Source: Bacteroidales bacterium
Lineage (GTDB): Bacteria; Bacteroidota; Bacteroidia; Bacteroidales; UBA932
Length of the DNA stretch: 64,000 nt
Direction: 5' to 3'
Assembly (NCBI GenBank): GCA_017482565.1
Contig: JAFUMO010000055.1
Location: 1-64,000 of the forward strand
Position numbers and translations under genes: made by a program. This document shows, one piece after another, positions 9,648 through 20,586 of this stretch (positions are counted from its first letter, which is position 1; each line of letters opens with the position of its first letter). The notes beneath the pieces are model-generated. The model had not been told where the DNA came from. It saw nothing but the letters and a program-made list of their open reading frames with translations, and ran no database searches.

Positions 9648-9887
9648 CTATTTTATCTCTGCTGCAACCTCAATCCTGTTGTGGCTTACCCTTACGAAGC
9701 CTCCCTCCACATGGATATCATGGAGTTCCCCATCCTTTTTGTATGCTATATCCCCTGCAACAAGCGAGGATACCAGGGGAGCATGGTCCTTCAATACGGT
9801 AAACCTCCCTGCAGTACCTGGCAGGGAAACACTCTCCACTTCCTCCCTGCAGAGTGTTCCTTTGGGTGAAATCACAACCAGTTCCAT
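9648..9887 (-). CDS. atpC: ATP synthase F1 subunit epsilon, short form
   Basis: A 79-residue protein comprising only the N-terminal beta-sandwich of epsilon (VISPKGTLCREEVESVSLPGT, HAPLVSSLV). The C-terminal two-helix regulatory domain of E. coli epsilon is absent, as is usual in Bacteroidota, so the latch-type inhibition of hydrolysis is not expected. It follows atpD by 6 bp and precedes atpB. Confidence 0.95.
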   Translation of the reverse strand: MELVVISPKGTLCREEVESVSLPGTAGRFTVLKDHAPLVSSLVAGDIAYKKDGELHDIHVEGGFVRVSHNRIEVAAEIK

Positions 9888-9893
9888 CCTGTA

Positions 9894-11408
<1,515 letters not shown>

Positions 11409-11414
11409 TTAAGT

Positions 11415-12347
11415 TCAAAGCCGATTGTAAATGTAGTCATTTTTCCTCACCCCTGCAACAATCCTCTCCTTTCCAAAAATATCATTTATAATCCTGCATC
11501 CCTCAAAACTCTCCTGCAGCATCATCTGCACGGTCTCGCTGCCAAATCTCTCATTAATCTCAAAAAACAGTCTTCCCCCTTCCCCCAACAATTTTCCCGA
11601 CAGCCGAGCAATCTTCCTGTAGAACCTCAACGGGTCATCATCCGGGACAAAAAGGGCCAGCCCCGGCTCAAAATCCAACACATTCCTCTGCATGAGCGCC
11701 TTTTCACTCTCGCACACATAAGGGGGGTTACTCACAATTATATCAAATTTTTCCTCCCCGCATACCTGTACAATCCTCTCCAGAGCATCACCGGCAAGGA
11801 CATCACACCCGAAGAACTCCACCTTGGACCCGGCAGGCATCCCGTCCTGCCTCCGGGCAATTTCCAGTGCAGCCTCCGAGATGTCACACCCGTACACCCC
11901 GGCCCCAGGCAGCTGTGCCGCCACGCTCCACGCAATGCACCCGCTTCCGGTACAGATGTCCAATATCCTCAAAGGAGCTCCCGCATCGGCGCTCTCCACA
12001 ACCTCCCGTACCAGCTCCTCCGTTTCCGGACGCGGTATAAGGACACCAGGGGCAACCTTGAAGCGGTGTCCGCAGAACCATTCATATCCCAAAACATATT
12101 GCAGGGGCTCACCTGTGGAAAGACGCTCCACAGCCCCAATCATAAAATCCCTGGCAAGGCACTCCTGCCATGGGGCGGCCAGCACAAACTCCCCAAGCTC
12201 CCTTCCAGGCTCCACAAGGTGCTCATACCCCCTGTAGCCGCTGATGCACTCCTTCAGTATCCGCACGGCAACCGCCCTGCACTCCTGCTCCGGATAAAGG
12301 GGAGAAAGCCGCTCCACCACAAAATCTATATAGCTCTTCAAAGTCAT
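11415..12347 (-). CDS. prmC: peptide chain release factor glutamine methyltransferase PrmC
   Basis: A 310-residue N5-glutamine methyltransferase that methylates the GGQ glutamine of release factors RF1 and RF2 using S-adenosylmethionine. The N-terminal helical domain is followed by the Rossmann fold with LDICTGSGCIAWS for SAM binding and the active-site NPPY motif (SNPPYVCESE). The RPETEELV motif before the fold is typical. It lies between ddl (21 bp) and atpD (12 bp), all in one direction, so it is probably part of the same transcript. Confidence 0.95.
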   Translation of the reverse strand: MTLKSYIDFVVERLSPLYPEQECRAVAVRILKECISGYRGYEHLVEPGRELGEFVLAAPWQECLARDFMIGAVERLSTGEPLQYVLGYEWFCGHRFKVAPGVLIPRPETEELVREVVESADAGAPLRILDICTGSGCIAWSVAAQLPGAGVYGCDISEAALEIARRQDGMPAGSKVEFFGCDVLAGDALERIVQVCGEEKFDIIVSNPPYVCESEKALMQRNVLDFEPGLALFVPDDDPLRFYRKIARLSGKLLGEGGRLFFEINERFGSETVQMMLQESFEGCRIINDIFGKERIVAGVRKNDYIYNRL

Positions 12348-12368
12348 ACCCGCTCTGCAGGACGCCCG

Positions 12369-13391
12369 CTACCTTATATTATCTATAAGCGTATTGAAAA
12401 ACTCACTCATTGAGATTCCCGCAGCCCTCACCTGGGCAGGGACAAGGCTCATGGCGGTCATCCCCGGTACAGTATTGGTCTCCAGGAAATAGATGTCATC
12501 CCCGCTGACAATATAATCCATCCTCACCAGGCCGCTGCACCCCATATACCTGTAGATTTTCTCCGTTGTATCCTGTATCCTTGCAGTAAGCTCATCAGGA
12601 ATCTGTGCAGGACAAATCTCCTGGCTCTCCCCAAGATACTTGGCCTCATAATCAAAAAACTCTCTTGAGGTTACAATCTCTGTCACCGGAAGGCGCACCA
12701 GTTCATCACCATCAGGATAGATTCCGTTTGTAAGCTCCCTTCCGGTTATGCTCTCCTCAATGATTACCGAATCGTACTCCCTGAATGCAAGTTCTATTGC
12801 CGGAGCCAGCTGCTCCACACTCTTCACTTTTGTAATTCCAAAGCTGCTTCCCCCGTTGGTAGGCTTCACAAACACCGGAAGCCCCAGCTGCCCCACAATC
12901 TCCTCCACGGAATACCCTGTACCCCTGCGCAGGAAGACATCCTTGGCCATCTTCACCCCAGCATGCTCAATGAACCTCTTACAGGAGTGCTTGTCAAATG
13001 TAATTGCTGAAACATACGCACTGCAGGTATTGTAAGGGACACCCATCATCTCCAGATACCCCTGCAGCAGGCCGTTCTCCCCGGGAGTGCCATGAATCAT
13101 GATGAAAGCCATATCCAGCTTCACCTTCTTTCCTCCATACACAAAGGAGAAATCTGTCTTGTCCACCTCAACCCCCACCTCCGGAGGATTCTCCAGGCAC
13201 TTCCGGGCAAGATCCTCCCCTACCGCATCCCCATCGGGATTCAGCACCCTCCAGTTCACGCCTCGCAGCAGCACCTCATAAACATCATACTTTTCCCTAC
13301 AGATACATCCAGAAACATTCTTGCCGCTCTGTATGGAAATCCCTGCTTCCTCGGAGTTTCCCCCGTATATCAACGCAATGCTCTTCTTCAT
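12369..13391 (-). CDS. ddl: D-alanine--D-alanine ligase
   Basis: A 340-residue ATP-grasp enzyme that makes the D-Ala-D-Ala dipeptide for peptidoglycan. The N-terminal IALIYGGNSEEAGIS, HGTPGENG, KPTNGGSSFGI and C-terminal ETNTVPGMT motifs are all present. Met at 13391 (MKKSIALIYGG) is chosen; the upstream in-frame Met at 13403 would overlap the end of the PBP1A gene. It lies directly between the genes for PBP1A and PrmC, linking precursor synthesis to the polymerase that uses it. Confidence 0.96.
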   Translation of the reverse strand: MKKSIALIYGGNSEEAGISIQSGKNVSGCICREKYDVYEVLLRGVNWRVLNPDGDAVGEDLARKCLENPPEVGVEVDKTDFSFVYGGKKVKLDMAFIMIHGTPGENGLLQGYLEMMGVPYNTCSAYVSAITFDKHSCKRFIEHAGVKMAKDVFLRRGTGYSVEEIVGQLGLPVFVKPTNGGSSFGITKVKSVEQLAPAIELAFREYDSVIIEESITGRELTNGIYPDGDELVRLPVTEIVTSREFFDYEAKYLGESQEICPAQIPDELTARIQDTTEKIYRYMGCSGLVRMDYIVSGDDIYFLETNTVPGMTAMSLVPAQVRAAGISMSEFFNTLIDNIR

Positions 13392-13399
13392 AATCCAAA

Positions 13400-15757
13400 T
13401 CAAAATCCGAAATAAGACTCTTCAGCCTCCTTCTCCTGTGTTGCAATGTCATCATCGCTGCCATCACAATTCAGGTTGAGGTCAAAACCTTGCGGAGCCA
13501 CAAACTGGTCATACTGCGTAACCCCCAGGGTTCCGTCTTCCAGCACCTTCTTCATGAAGATACCCCATATAGGGAGGGCCATATTGGAACCGCCTCCCAA
13601 AGCAAGGCTGGCAAAATGGACCTGCCTGTCCTCCGCACCTACCCACACTCCGGCGGTAAGCTTGGGGGTATAGCCTATAAACCAGCCGTCGGACTGGTCG
13701 TTGGTGGTACCGGTCTTCCCTGCCACTTCACCCTCTTTTATGTATTTGCTCCTTATCCTGGCTGCAGTACCCTCATTCACAACACCCTTCATAAGGTTAA
13801 CCATAAGGTATGCGGTCTGCTCGCTTATGGCCTCCTTCCTGCGTGGGGTAAATGTGGCCAGCACATTGCCCATCTTGTCCTCTATCCTGGTTACAAATAC
13901 CGGTTCTGCATACACTCCCCTCCCCGGATAAGTGTTGAATGCGGATACCATCTGGTAAACCGGCACATCTGCAGAGCCTACACAAAGTGATTCCACAGGA
14001 TCCAGCCAGCACTTCACGCCCATTGTATGTGCCATATCCACAAGGGCTTTAGGGCCAAACTGCTTCATCAGGAATGCCGAGATATTGTTGCTGCTCTTTG
14101 TAAGGCCCCATTTGAGTGTGACACTCTTGCCTATCCACTCCGGCTTGTCGGTACTCTTGGGGGTCCAGATATCCTCCCCAACTACAAACGACTGGGGTAC
14201 ATTCACAACCTTGTCACATGGAGTATATCCGCCCTGCATTGCCAATGTGTACAAGAACGGCTTGAAGGTTGAGCCAACCTGCCTCTTACCCTGTTTAACC
14301 TGGTCATATTTGAAATACCTGTAGTTCCCGCTCCCCACGTATGCCCTCACGTAACCGCTACCCGGCTCCATTGCCATCATTCCTGCCCTGAGGAAAGACT
14401 TGTAGTATCTTATTGAATCATTAGGGGTCATGAGTGTATCCACGTACCCTTTGTCATTCCATGCAAACACCCTCATCCTTACAGGGGTTTCAAAACTCTT
14501 TGCTATCTCCTCATCTGTGGCGTTGCTGCGCTTCATCTCGCGGTAGCGGTCGCTCCAGCGGCGGGCCTGCTTCATTATCTGGTCAATCACCGGCTTGGGT
14601 ACATCATTTGCAAAAGGCCTGTTGTTCTTCCAGCGGAGCTCCCTGTTGAACTGTCTCTGGAGATCCTGCCCCAGATGCTCCGCAACCGCCTCCTCGGCAT
14701 ATTGCTGCATCTTGGCATTTATAGGTGTATATATCTTCAGGCCATCCTTATCCAGATTATATCTGGTGCCGTCAGGCTTGAGGTTCTTGTTCAGCCAGCC
14801 GTAGAGAGGGTCATCCATCCATGCGGTTGAATCCGCACGGTAGTCCTCAACATTTGAATAGTTCTTCCTCTGCGGCTCTTTGGCACTCATCACCCTCTTT
14901 ATCATGTCTCGGAAATGTGGTGCAAGGCCCGAGTTGTGGTCCTGTCGGGAATAAGACAGGGTGATTGGAAGCTCCCTGATGGAATCCCTCTGCTCCCTGG
15001 TGATGAAGCCATATTTGTACATCTGCCCTATCACATGGTTGCGGCGTACAAGGGACTTCTCAGGGTTCCTAACAGGGTTGTAGCGGGTAGGCATGTTCAC
15101 CATACCCACCAGCAGGGCGCTCTCCTCAATGTTAAGGTCAATGGGCATCTTCCCAAAGAATGTCTGTGATGCGGCCTTTATGCCGTACGCATTGCTTCCA
15201 AAGAACACGGCGTTCATATACATGCTCAGGATCTCCTCCTTTGTATAGTTGCGTTCCAGCTTCACGGCAGTTATCCACTCCTTGAACTTGTTTGTACCCA
15301 GCACAAAGTATTTTGCCCCCGGGAACTTCCTCTTTACGGTATCACGCGGAAAGAGTGACTTGGCAAGCTGCTGCGAAAGGGTACTTCCGCCGCCGCCGGA
15401 TGTCCTGTTGCCCATGAGGAACGATTTCACCACTACCCTGGCAAGGCTCTTGGCATCAATTCCGCTGTGGTTGTAGAACCTAACGTCCTCTGTTGCCACA
15501 ATTGCATCCTTGAGGGGCTGGGAGAGCTCATCAAAGGTTACGTATGAACGGTTCTCTATATGGAATGTATTTATTACAGTACCATCTTCAGATATGATCT
15601 GCGTTGCAAGATTGCTCTTTGGATCCTCCAGTTCCTCAAACGAAGGGATATCTGTAAAGATACCCACAAGGAGCAGTGCCGCAAGCACCATTACTACCGG
15701 TGCAAAAGCCAGCGCCCACACCCATCTGATTACTCTTTTCCTATTTTTTATTTCCAT
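13400..15757 (-). CDS. mrcA: class A penicillin-binding protein 1A
   Basis: A 785-residue bifunctional peptidoglycan polymerase. A short cytoplasmic tail and one membrane helix (about 10-33) precede the GT51 glycosyltransferase with catalytic Glu90 (ATEDVRFYNH) and GGSTLSQQLAK. The transpeptidase has Ser496 in GSTFKPF, the SSNN motif and KTGTTNDQSDGW. The start is set at 15757 because an AGGAGGA ribosome-binding site lies at 15762-15768, just upstream; the longer frame to 15802 begins with unrelated residues. It is the first gene of the run into ddl, prmC and ATP synthase. The symbol follows E. coli usage; ponA is an equal name. Confidence 0.95.
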   Translation of the reverse strand: MEIKNRKRVIRWVWALAFAPVVMVLAALLLVGIFTDIPSFEELEDPKSNLATQIISEDGTVINTFHIENRSYVTFDELSQPLKDAIVATEDVRFYNHSGIDAKSLARVVVKSFLMGNRTSGGGGSTLSQQLAKSLFPRDTVKRKFPGAKYFVLGTNKFKEWITAVKLERNYTKEEILSMYMNAVFFGSNAYGIKAASQTFFGKMPIDLNIEESALLVGMVNMPTRYNPVRNPEKSLVRRNHVIGQMYKYGFITREQRDSIRELPITLSYSRQDHNSGLAPHFRDMIKRVMSAKEPQRKNYSNVEDYRADSTAWMDDPLYGWLNKNLKPDGTRYNLDKDGLKIYTPINAKMQQYAEEAVAEHLGQDLQRQFNRELRWKNNRPFANDVPKPVIDQIMKQARRWSDRYREMKRSNATDEEIAKSFETPVRMRVFAWNDKGYVDTLMTPNDSIRYYKSFLRAGMMAMEPGSGYVRAYVGSGNYRYFKYDQVKQGKRQVGSTFKPFLYTLAMQGGYTPCDKVVNVPQSFVVGEDIWTPKSTDKPEWIGKSVTLKWGLTKSSNNISAFLMKQFGPKALVDMAHTMGVKCWLDPVESLCVGSADVPVYQMVSAFNTYPGRGVYAEPVFVTRIEDKMGNVLATFTPRRKEAISEQTAYLMVNLMKGVVNEGTAARIRSKYIKEGEVAGKTGTTNDQSDGWFIGYTPKLTAGVWVGAEDRQVHFASLALGGGSNMALPIWGIFMKKVLEDGTLGVTQYDQFVAPQGFDLNLNCDGSDDDIATQEKEAEESYFGF

Positions 15758-15874
15758 AAAAATCCTCCTTCCCCTTTGCCTGAAAGGGTAACAATTTGGC
15801 AAAAATACTAATAAAAATTTGCATTTTAACCTACTTTATGGCTTACTTTGCAAATTCATGGAAATAAGTATGTA
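15758..15874. promoter_or_regulatory. divergent promoter region of PBP1A and topA
   Basis: A 117-bp A/T-rich gap. On the minus strand TATTTTTG (15800-15807) fits the -7 element for the PBP1A gene. The matching -33 is not convincing. For topA, CTTACTTTGC just before 15875 is a near match only. Confidence 0.35.
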
Positions 15875-18196
15875 ATGGGAGAGAATCTAGTAATTGTGGA
15901 GTCGCCTGCAAAGGCCGGGAAGATTGAAAAGTTCCTTGGAAAAGGATACACCGTGAAGTCCAGCTTCGGACATATAAGGGATCTTGGAAAGAAAAATCTT
16001 GGTATAAATATAGATAACGGTTTTGAGCCTGTATATGAGGTTTCGGATGACAAGAAAAAGGTGGTTTCCGAGTTGAAGAGCCTTGCCAAAAAGGCGGATA
16101 CCGTGTGGCTTGCATCCGATCCCGACCGTGAGGGGGAGGCCATAGCATGGCATCTGTTCCACACACTCGGGCTGAAGGAGGAAAATACAAGGAGGATAGT
16201 GTTCCAGGAGGTTACCAAGGATGCAATCCTCAATGCTGTGGAGAACCCACGTTCCATAGACAACAATCTGGTAATGGCGCAGCAGGCCCGCAGGGTACTG
16301 GACAGGCTGGTAGGCTTTGAACTCTCCCCAATCCTATGGAAGAAGGTGGCACCTAAACTCTCTGCAGGAAGGGTGCAGTCTGTTGCAGTAAGGCTCATTG
16401 TAGAAAGGGAGAGGGAGATAATGGCCTTCAATGCCACCCCGTTCTTCAAGGTTACAGGGGTATTCCACCCTGCAACAGCCAAAAAGAGCGTAAAGATAAA
16501 TGCCACCCTCAATGCAAAATATAACACCAGAGAGGAGGCAGAGGCATTCCTCAACAAGTGTGCAGACGCCTTATTTGCAATTGAGTCTGTAGAGAAGAAG
16601 GAGGTTTACAGGACCCCTGCACCTCCGTTCACCACTTCCACACTACAGCAGGAGGCGGCCCGCAAGCTGGGCTTTTCCGTTTCCCAGACAATGAGGATAG
16701 CCCAGAAGCTCTATGAGGACGGACTCATAACATACATGCGTACCGATTCCACCAACCTCTCCAAACTTGCCATAGGAACCATCAAGCAGGTGGTTACAGA
16801 GACTTTTGGTGCAGGATACTCAAAGGTAAGGCAGTACAAGACAAAGGCCAAGGGGGCACAGGAAGCCCACGAGGCAATCAGGCCAACTTTCCCTGCGAAC
16901 CGCACCATAGAGGGGACCCCTCAGGAAAAGAAGCTCTATGACCTCATATGGAAAAGGGCAGTTGCATGCCAGATGGCAGATGCCATATTTGAGAGGACGG
17001 ACCTTACAATAGGAAGCGGCTCTTTTGGAGAGAAATTCATATCACAGGGCGAGCTCCCCGTATTTGACGGATTCCTAAAGCTGTACATGGAAGGCAAGGA
17101 TGATGAGGAGATTGACAATGAGATACAGATTCTCCCTGCAATGGCGGAGAATGAGGTTATGGAGCGGGTGGAGATTACCGCCACCGAGAGGTTCCCGCAA
17201 AGGCCACCACGCTACTCGGAGGCAAGCCTTGTAAAGAAGCTGGAGACTCTTGGCATAGGCCGCCCTTCCACCTATGCGCCAACCATCTCAACAATTACAC
17301 AGAAAAGGGGATACATACTTATAGACAGCAGGGAGGGGACAGAGCGCCAGTATGCGCAGATAACCCTTAAAGGGGGTAAAATCACCTCCCAGACAAAAAC
17401 TGAGATTACCGGAGCCGAGAAGAAGAAGCTCTTCCCTCAGGATATAGGTATCCTTGTTACAGACTTCCTGGGCAAGAACTTTGAGAACATCCTGGACTAT
17501 GGCTTTACCGCCAAGGTTGAGGAGGACTTTGACAAGATTGCAGACGGGGAGCTGGTATGGAACAAGGTTATAGCTGATTTCTACTCTCCATTCCACTCGC
17601 AGGTGGAGCAGACACTGCAGGAGAGCTCCCACACAAATGCCGAGAGGGTACTGGGAACAGATCCGGCAAGCGGCAAGACAATGACAGTAAGGCTGGGCAA
17701 ATTCGGCCCGCTTGTACAGAAAGGCACAAATGATGATCCCGACAAACAGTTCGCCTCCCTACAGAAGGGGCAGCTGATTGAGTCCATCACCCTTGAGGAG
17801 GCCCTCAAGCTCTTTGAACTGCCACGCATAGTGGGTGAATACAACGGCAAGCCTATGGTTGCTGCAGTGGGACGCTTTGGCCCGTACATCAAATATGACG
17901 GCAAGTTTGTCTCCCTGGGCAAGGCTTACGATCCCCGCACCATTGAAGCGGATAGCGCAATAGCCCTCATTGAGGAGCATGCCAGGAAAGAGGCCGAGAA
18001 ATTCATTGCAGAATTCCCTGCAGAGGATATCCAGGTGCTCAACGGCCGTTTTGGTGCCTACATAAAGCATGCGGGGCAGAACTACAAGATCCCTAAGGGG
18101 ACAGATGCCAAAACCCTTGATGCGGCTGCCTGCCTTGAGATAATTTCCAGCACAAAACCGTCGGGAAGCAAGGGCGCAGGCAGGAAGAGGAAATAA
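15875..18196 (+). CDS. topA: DNA topoisomerase I (type IA)
   Basis: A 773-residue enzyme that relaxes negative supercoils through a 5'-phosphotyrosine link. The Toprim domain opens with VIVESPAKAGKIEKFLG and holds the metal motif DPDREGE at about 82-88. The catalytic tyrosine is Tyr287 in GLITYMRTDSTNLS. The C-terminus, from about 590, carries repeats of the type FGPLVQKG, FGPYIKYDGK and FGAYIKHAG instead of four-cysteine zinc fingers, as usual in Bacteroidota. ATG 15875 is preferred over an upstream TTG frame because it starts right at the conserved Toprim segment. Confidence 0.97.
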   Translation: MGENLVIVESPAKAGKIEKFLGKGYTVKSSFGHIRDLGKKNLGINIDNGFEPVYEVSDDKKKVVSELKSLAKKADTVWLASDPDREGEAIAWHLFHTLGLKEENTRRIVFQEVTKDAILNAVENPRSIDNNLVMAQQARRVLDRLVGFELSPILWKKVAPKLSAGRVQSVAVRLIVEREREIMAFNATPFFKVTGVFHPATAKKSVKINATLNAKYNTREEAEAFLNKCADALFAIESVEKKEVYRTPAPPFTTSTLQQEAARKLGFSVSQTMRIAQKLYEDGLITYMRTDSTNLSKLAIGTIKQVVTETFGAGYSKVRQYKTKAKGAQEAHEAIRPTFPANRTIEGTPQEKKLYDLIWKRAVACQMADAIFERTDLTIGSGSFGEKFISQGELPVFDGFLKLYMEGKDDEEIDNEIQILPAMAENEVMERVEITATERFPQRPPRYSEASLVKKLETLGIGRPSTYAPTISTITQKRGYILIDSREGTERQYAQITLKGGKITSQTKTEITGAEKKKLFPQDIGILVTDFLGKNFENILDYGFTAKVEEDFDKIADGELVWNKVIADFYSPFHSQVEQTLQESSHTNAERVLGTDPASGKTMTVRLGKFGPLVQKGTNDDPDKQFASLQKGQLIESITLEEALKLFELPRIVGEYNGKPMVAAVGRFGPYIKYDGKFVSLGKAYDPRTIEADSAIALIEEHARKEAEKFIAEFPAEDIQVLNGRFGAYIKHAGQNYKIPKGTDAKTLDAAACLEIISSTKPSGSKGAGRKRK

Positions 18197-18201
18197 GCTA
18201 T

Positions 18202-19182
18202 ATGGAAAACTTTGAAAACATATCTGCAGGTGCCCTCTCCAGCGCAATGCCGGAGTGCCTGGCCGTGATGGTGAACTTAGGAGACTGCAAAGGAATCATG
18301 GATTCCCTGCACCAGACATTTCCCACCCGCGGGTACAAGGTATATGTAGTGGATTCCTCAATGGAGAAGTTGTCCCGGATCCTGCTAAGATGCAGGGAAA
18401 TTGGGGTTCCCGCAATTGTGAACTGCAGCATCTGCGATGAGGCCACAATAATTGCATCCCTGCCACAGGGGGAGCCATACTCCGCAACCGTAACCGCCCC
18501 TGGAAGCGGCAACCCTTTCCTGGAACATATCCTCAATGACAAACATGCTACAGATGCCTCATTCATGGGATTCCAGGGTTATTATTCCTCTCCCGACAGT
18601 CTTGAAAGACTTCGCAGCAGATACTTTGAGGAACTCAGGCTTGGAGCCATGAGGGAGGACATTGCCCTTGTTGAGCCGCTCCTGAGAAATTCCGGCTACA
18701 CCTTCATTGACATGAAAAGCGTGAGGCATGCAGACTATCCTCTGCCTTCAAATCCAAACCCCAACGGACTTTATGCAGAGGAAATATGCCGGCTGGCCAG
18801 ATATGCCGGATTCGGACTGGAGACAAAGGTGATTTTCCTCCACTCCCTCCCAAAAGAAGGGGATCCGCAGGTATGTGCAAGGCTGGTTGCAGAGACAATC
18901 TGGCACCTGTGCGAGGGGATGGCCTCAAATATCTCAGAAGATCCTAACAATTTGGAAGAGGAGGGACACTTTGTAAGGAAGATAGTGGGAATGGGAGACA
19001 ATGGCGAAGAGATTGTTTTCATAAACAGTTATACCACAGACAGATGGTGGATGGAAATCTCCTCACCGCAAGGCAAGGGTACACACATTGTACCATGCTC
19101 CTCCGCCGACTACAGGACCGCCTGCTGCGGTGAAATTCCAATGAGATGGTTATTTTTCTATCAAAAATTTGCCCTTTTATAG
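18202..19182 (+). CDS. arginase/formimidoylglutamase-like protein, probably a pseudoenzyme
   Basis: A 326-residue protein that fits the divergent Bacteroidota branch of the arginase/agmatinase fold often found right after topA. The C-terminal signature is clear: TDRWWMEI, then HIVPCSSADYRTACCGEIP. The middle segment FIDMKSVRHADYP, then NGLYAEEICRLARYAG, corresponds to the place where true arginases carry the Asp-x-Asp metal ligands, and those aspartates are missing; no DAHxD or GGHD motif is seen either. Hydrolase activity is therefore unlikely. It follows topA by 5 bp, so the two are probably co-transcribed. Function unknown. Confidence 0.7.
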   Translation: MENFENISAGALSSAMPECLAVMVNLGDCKGIMDSLHQTFPTRGYKVYVVDSSMEKLSRILLRCREIGVPAIVNCSICDEATIIASLPQGEPYSATVTAPGSGNPFLEHILNDKHATDASFMGFQGYYSSPDSLERLRSRYFEELRLGAMREDIALVEPLLRNSGYTFIDMKSVRHADYPLPSNPNPNGLYAEEICRLARYAGFGLETKVIFLHSLPKEGDPQVCARLVAETIWHLCEGMASNISEDPNNLEEEGHFVRKIVGMGDNGEEIVFINSYTTDRWWMEISSPQGKGTHIVPCSSADYRTACCGEIPMRWLFFYQKFALL

Positions 19183-19201
19183 AAAATTTTTTATAATTTT
19201 G
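19168..19201 (+). promoter_or_regulatory. candidate promoter of the Lrp-family gene
   Basis: TTTG at 19168-19171 and TAATTTTG at 19194-19201 resemble the Bacteroidota -33 and -7 elements, but the 22-bp spacer is longer than usual. It overlaps the end of the arginase-like gene. Confidence 0.35.
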
Positions 19202-19229
19202 TGAAAGTTAATAACAAATTGTCACAAAG

Positions 19230-19727
19230 ATGCAGAAGTACCAGATAGACGAAATTGACCAGAAAATCCTCTCATTTCTCGTAAAGAATGCAAGGATGCC
19301 ATTCCTGGAAATTGCAAGGGAATGCGGCGTTTCTGGAGCAGCCATACACCAGAGGGTAAAGAAAATGGAGAACATGGGCATAATCACCGGCTCCAGATTG
19401 TTGGTAAAGCCTCAGACTCTGGGCCTGAACGTGTGTGCATTTGTTGCTGTAAACCTTTCTGAAGCAAATAAATACCCGGAAGTTATAGAGAGCCTTAGAC
19501 ACATCCCTGAAGTTGTGGAGTGCCACTTTGTAACAGGAAACCACTCATTGCTGCTGAAGATCTACTGTACAAACCATGACCATCTGATGGAGATTCTCAT
19601 AAACACTATCCAGAACATTCCCGGCGTACACAAGACAGAGACAATGATCTCCCTCGACCAGGCAATTGAGAGACAGGTATGGGTGAAGAGCTTTCCGGAG
19701 AAGAAGGCCTCTTCCAAGAAAAAATAG
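19230..19727 (+). CDS. Lrp/AsnC family transcriptional regulator
   Basis: A 165-residue regulator. The N-terminal winged HTH is standard for the family (DEIDQKILSFLVKNARM, then GVSGAAIHQRVKKME), followed by the RAM ligand-binding and oligomerisation domain, about 70-150 (HFVTGNHSLLLKIYC). These proteins form octamers that sense amino acids and feed nutrient state into gene expression. The C-terminus is basic (SSKKK). It likely has its own promoter in the 47-bp gap before it. Target genes cannot be told from the window. Confidence 0.93.
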   Translation: MQKYQIDEIDQKILSFLVKNARMPFLEIARECGVSGAAIHQRVKKMENMGIITGSRLLVKPQTLGLNVCAFVAVNLSEANKYPEVIESLRHIPEVVECHFVTGNHSLLLKIYCTNHDHLMEILINTIQNIPGVHKTETMISLDQAIERQVWVKSFPEKKASSKKK

Positions 19728-19751
19728 AGGCACTGCCCTCCCCAAAAGGAA

Positions 19752-20477
19752 TCAATCTTCCTTGCCAAGTATGGTGAGGAAGATTTTTGCCATTATAAGG
19801 TCCTCAGGAGTGGTGAGCTTGATGTTGAACCTGCTACCGTCTGCTGTGGCCACCTTGTGCCCGCAGCTCTCCACAACAGATGCATCGTCTGTAAATGAAG
19901 GTGAATACGGCTTTTTGTAGCACTCCCTCAGGATTGTGGAGTCAAACACCTGCGGGGTCTGCACAAACATGTAGTCATCACGGTTCACAGTCCTTGAACC
20001 GGTTGGCAGACCGTCATCACCGTATGTACGTATCCTCATGGATTCAATTGAAGGCATCACAGGTATTACTCCAGCAGCCCCCTCCTTTACAAAATCATAT
20101 TTCAGGAGCGCATCCAGCATCTCCAGAGGCACGAACGGCCTCACCCCGTCATGCACTGCCACAATGGCGCCGTCCGGAACATACTCCAAGGCATTCCTGA
20201 CCGAGTGGAAACGGGTGATGCCTCCAGACACAAGCACATGCCTGAACCAGAGGTTATGGCTGAAACAGTATTCCCTCCAGTAATCCTTATACTCCTGTGG
20301 AATTGTAATTATTATATTGATTCCGGGATAGTTGTCCCTGAAGAGGTTTATTGTCCTCAGCAGCACAGGCTCCCCGTCAAGCTCCAGGAACTGCTTTGCT
20401 GTCTTGCCCCCCATCCTGCGCCCTACACCTCCAGCCGTAATTATCACATATACTTTACTTGGATCAACCGCTGCCAT
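19752..20477 (-). CDS. ispD: 2-C-methyl-D-erythritol 4-phosphate cytidylyltransferase
   Basis: A 241-residue enzyme of the MEP isoprenoid pathway that joins CTP to methylerythritol phosphate. The nucleotide-binding start ITAGGVGRRMGGKTAKQFL, the DGVRPFV motif, and the late TDDASVVE and RFNIKLTTPEDL segments are those of IspD. It converges with the Lrp gene over a 24-bp gap. A -7-like TATATTTG at 20507-20514 (minus) lies 30 bp upstream. Confidence 0.95.
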   Translation of the reverse strand: MAAVDPSKVYVIITAGGVGRRMGGKTAKQFLELDGEPVLLRTINLFRDNYPGINIIITIPQEYKDYWREYCFSHNLWFRHVLVSGGITRFHSVRNALEYVPDGAIVAVHDGVRPFVPLEMLDALLKYDFVKEGAAGVIPVMPSIESMRIRTYGDDGLPTGSRTVNRDDYMFVQTPQVFDSTILRECYKKPYSPSFTDDASVVESCGHKVATADGSRFNIKLTTPEDLIMAKIFLTILGKED

Positions 20478-20586
20478 TGTTAAAAATTTTATAGATAAAA
20501 TACACGCAAATATACCAAATTATAGGTTAATTTTTCGTAATTTAGCAACCTGTATAAATTTGATTTTTTAACCTTTAAAATACATA

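Noticed and set aside
9648..9887. Truncated atpC as a damaged gene
   Set aside because: The missing C-terminal helices are normal for epsilon subunits in Bacteroidota, so this is not decay.
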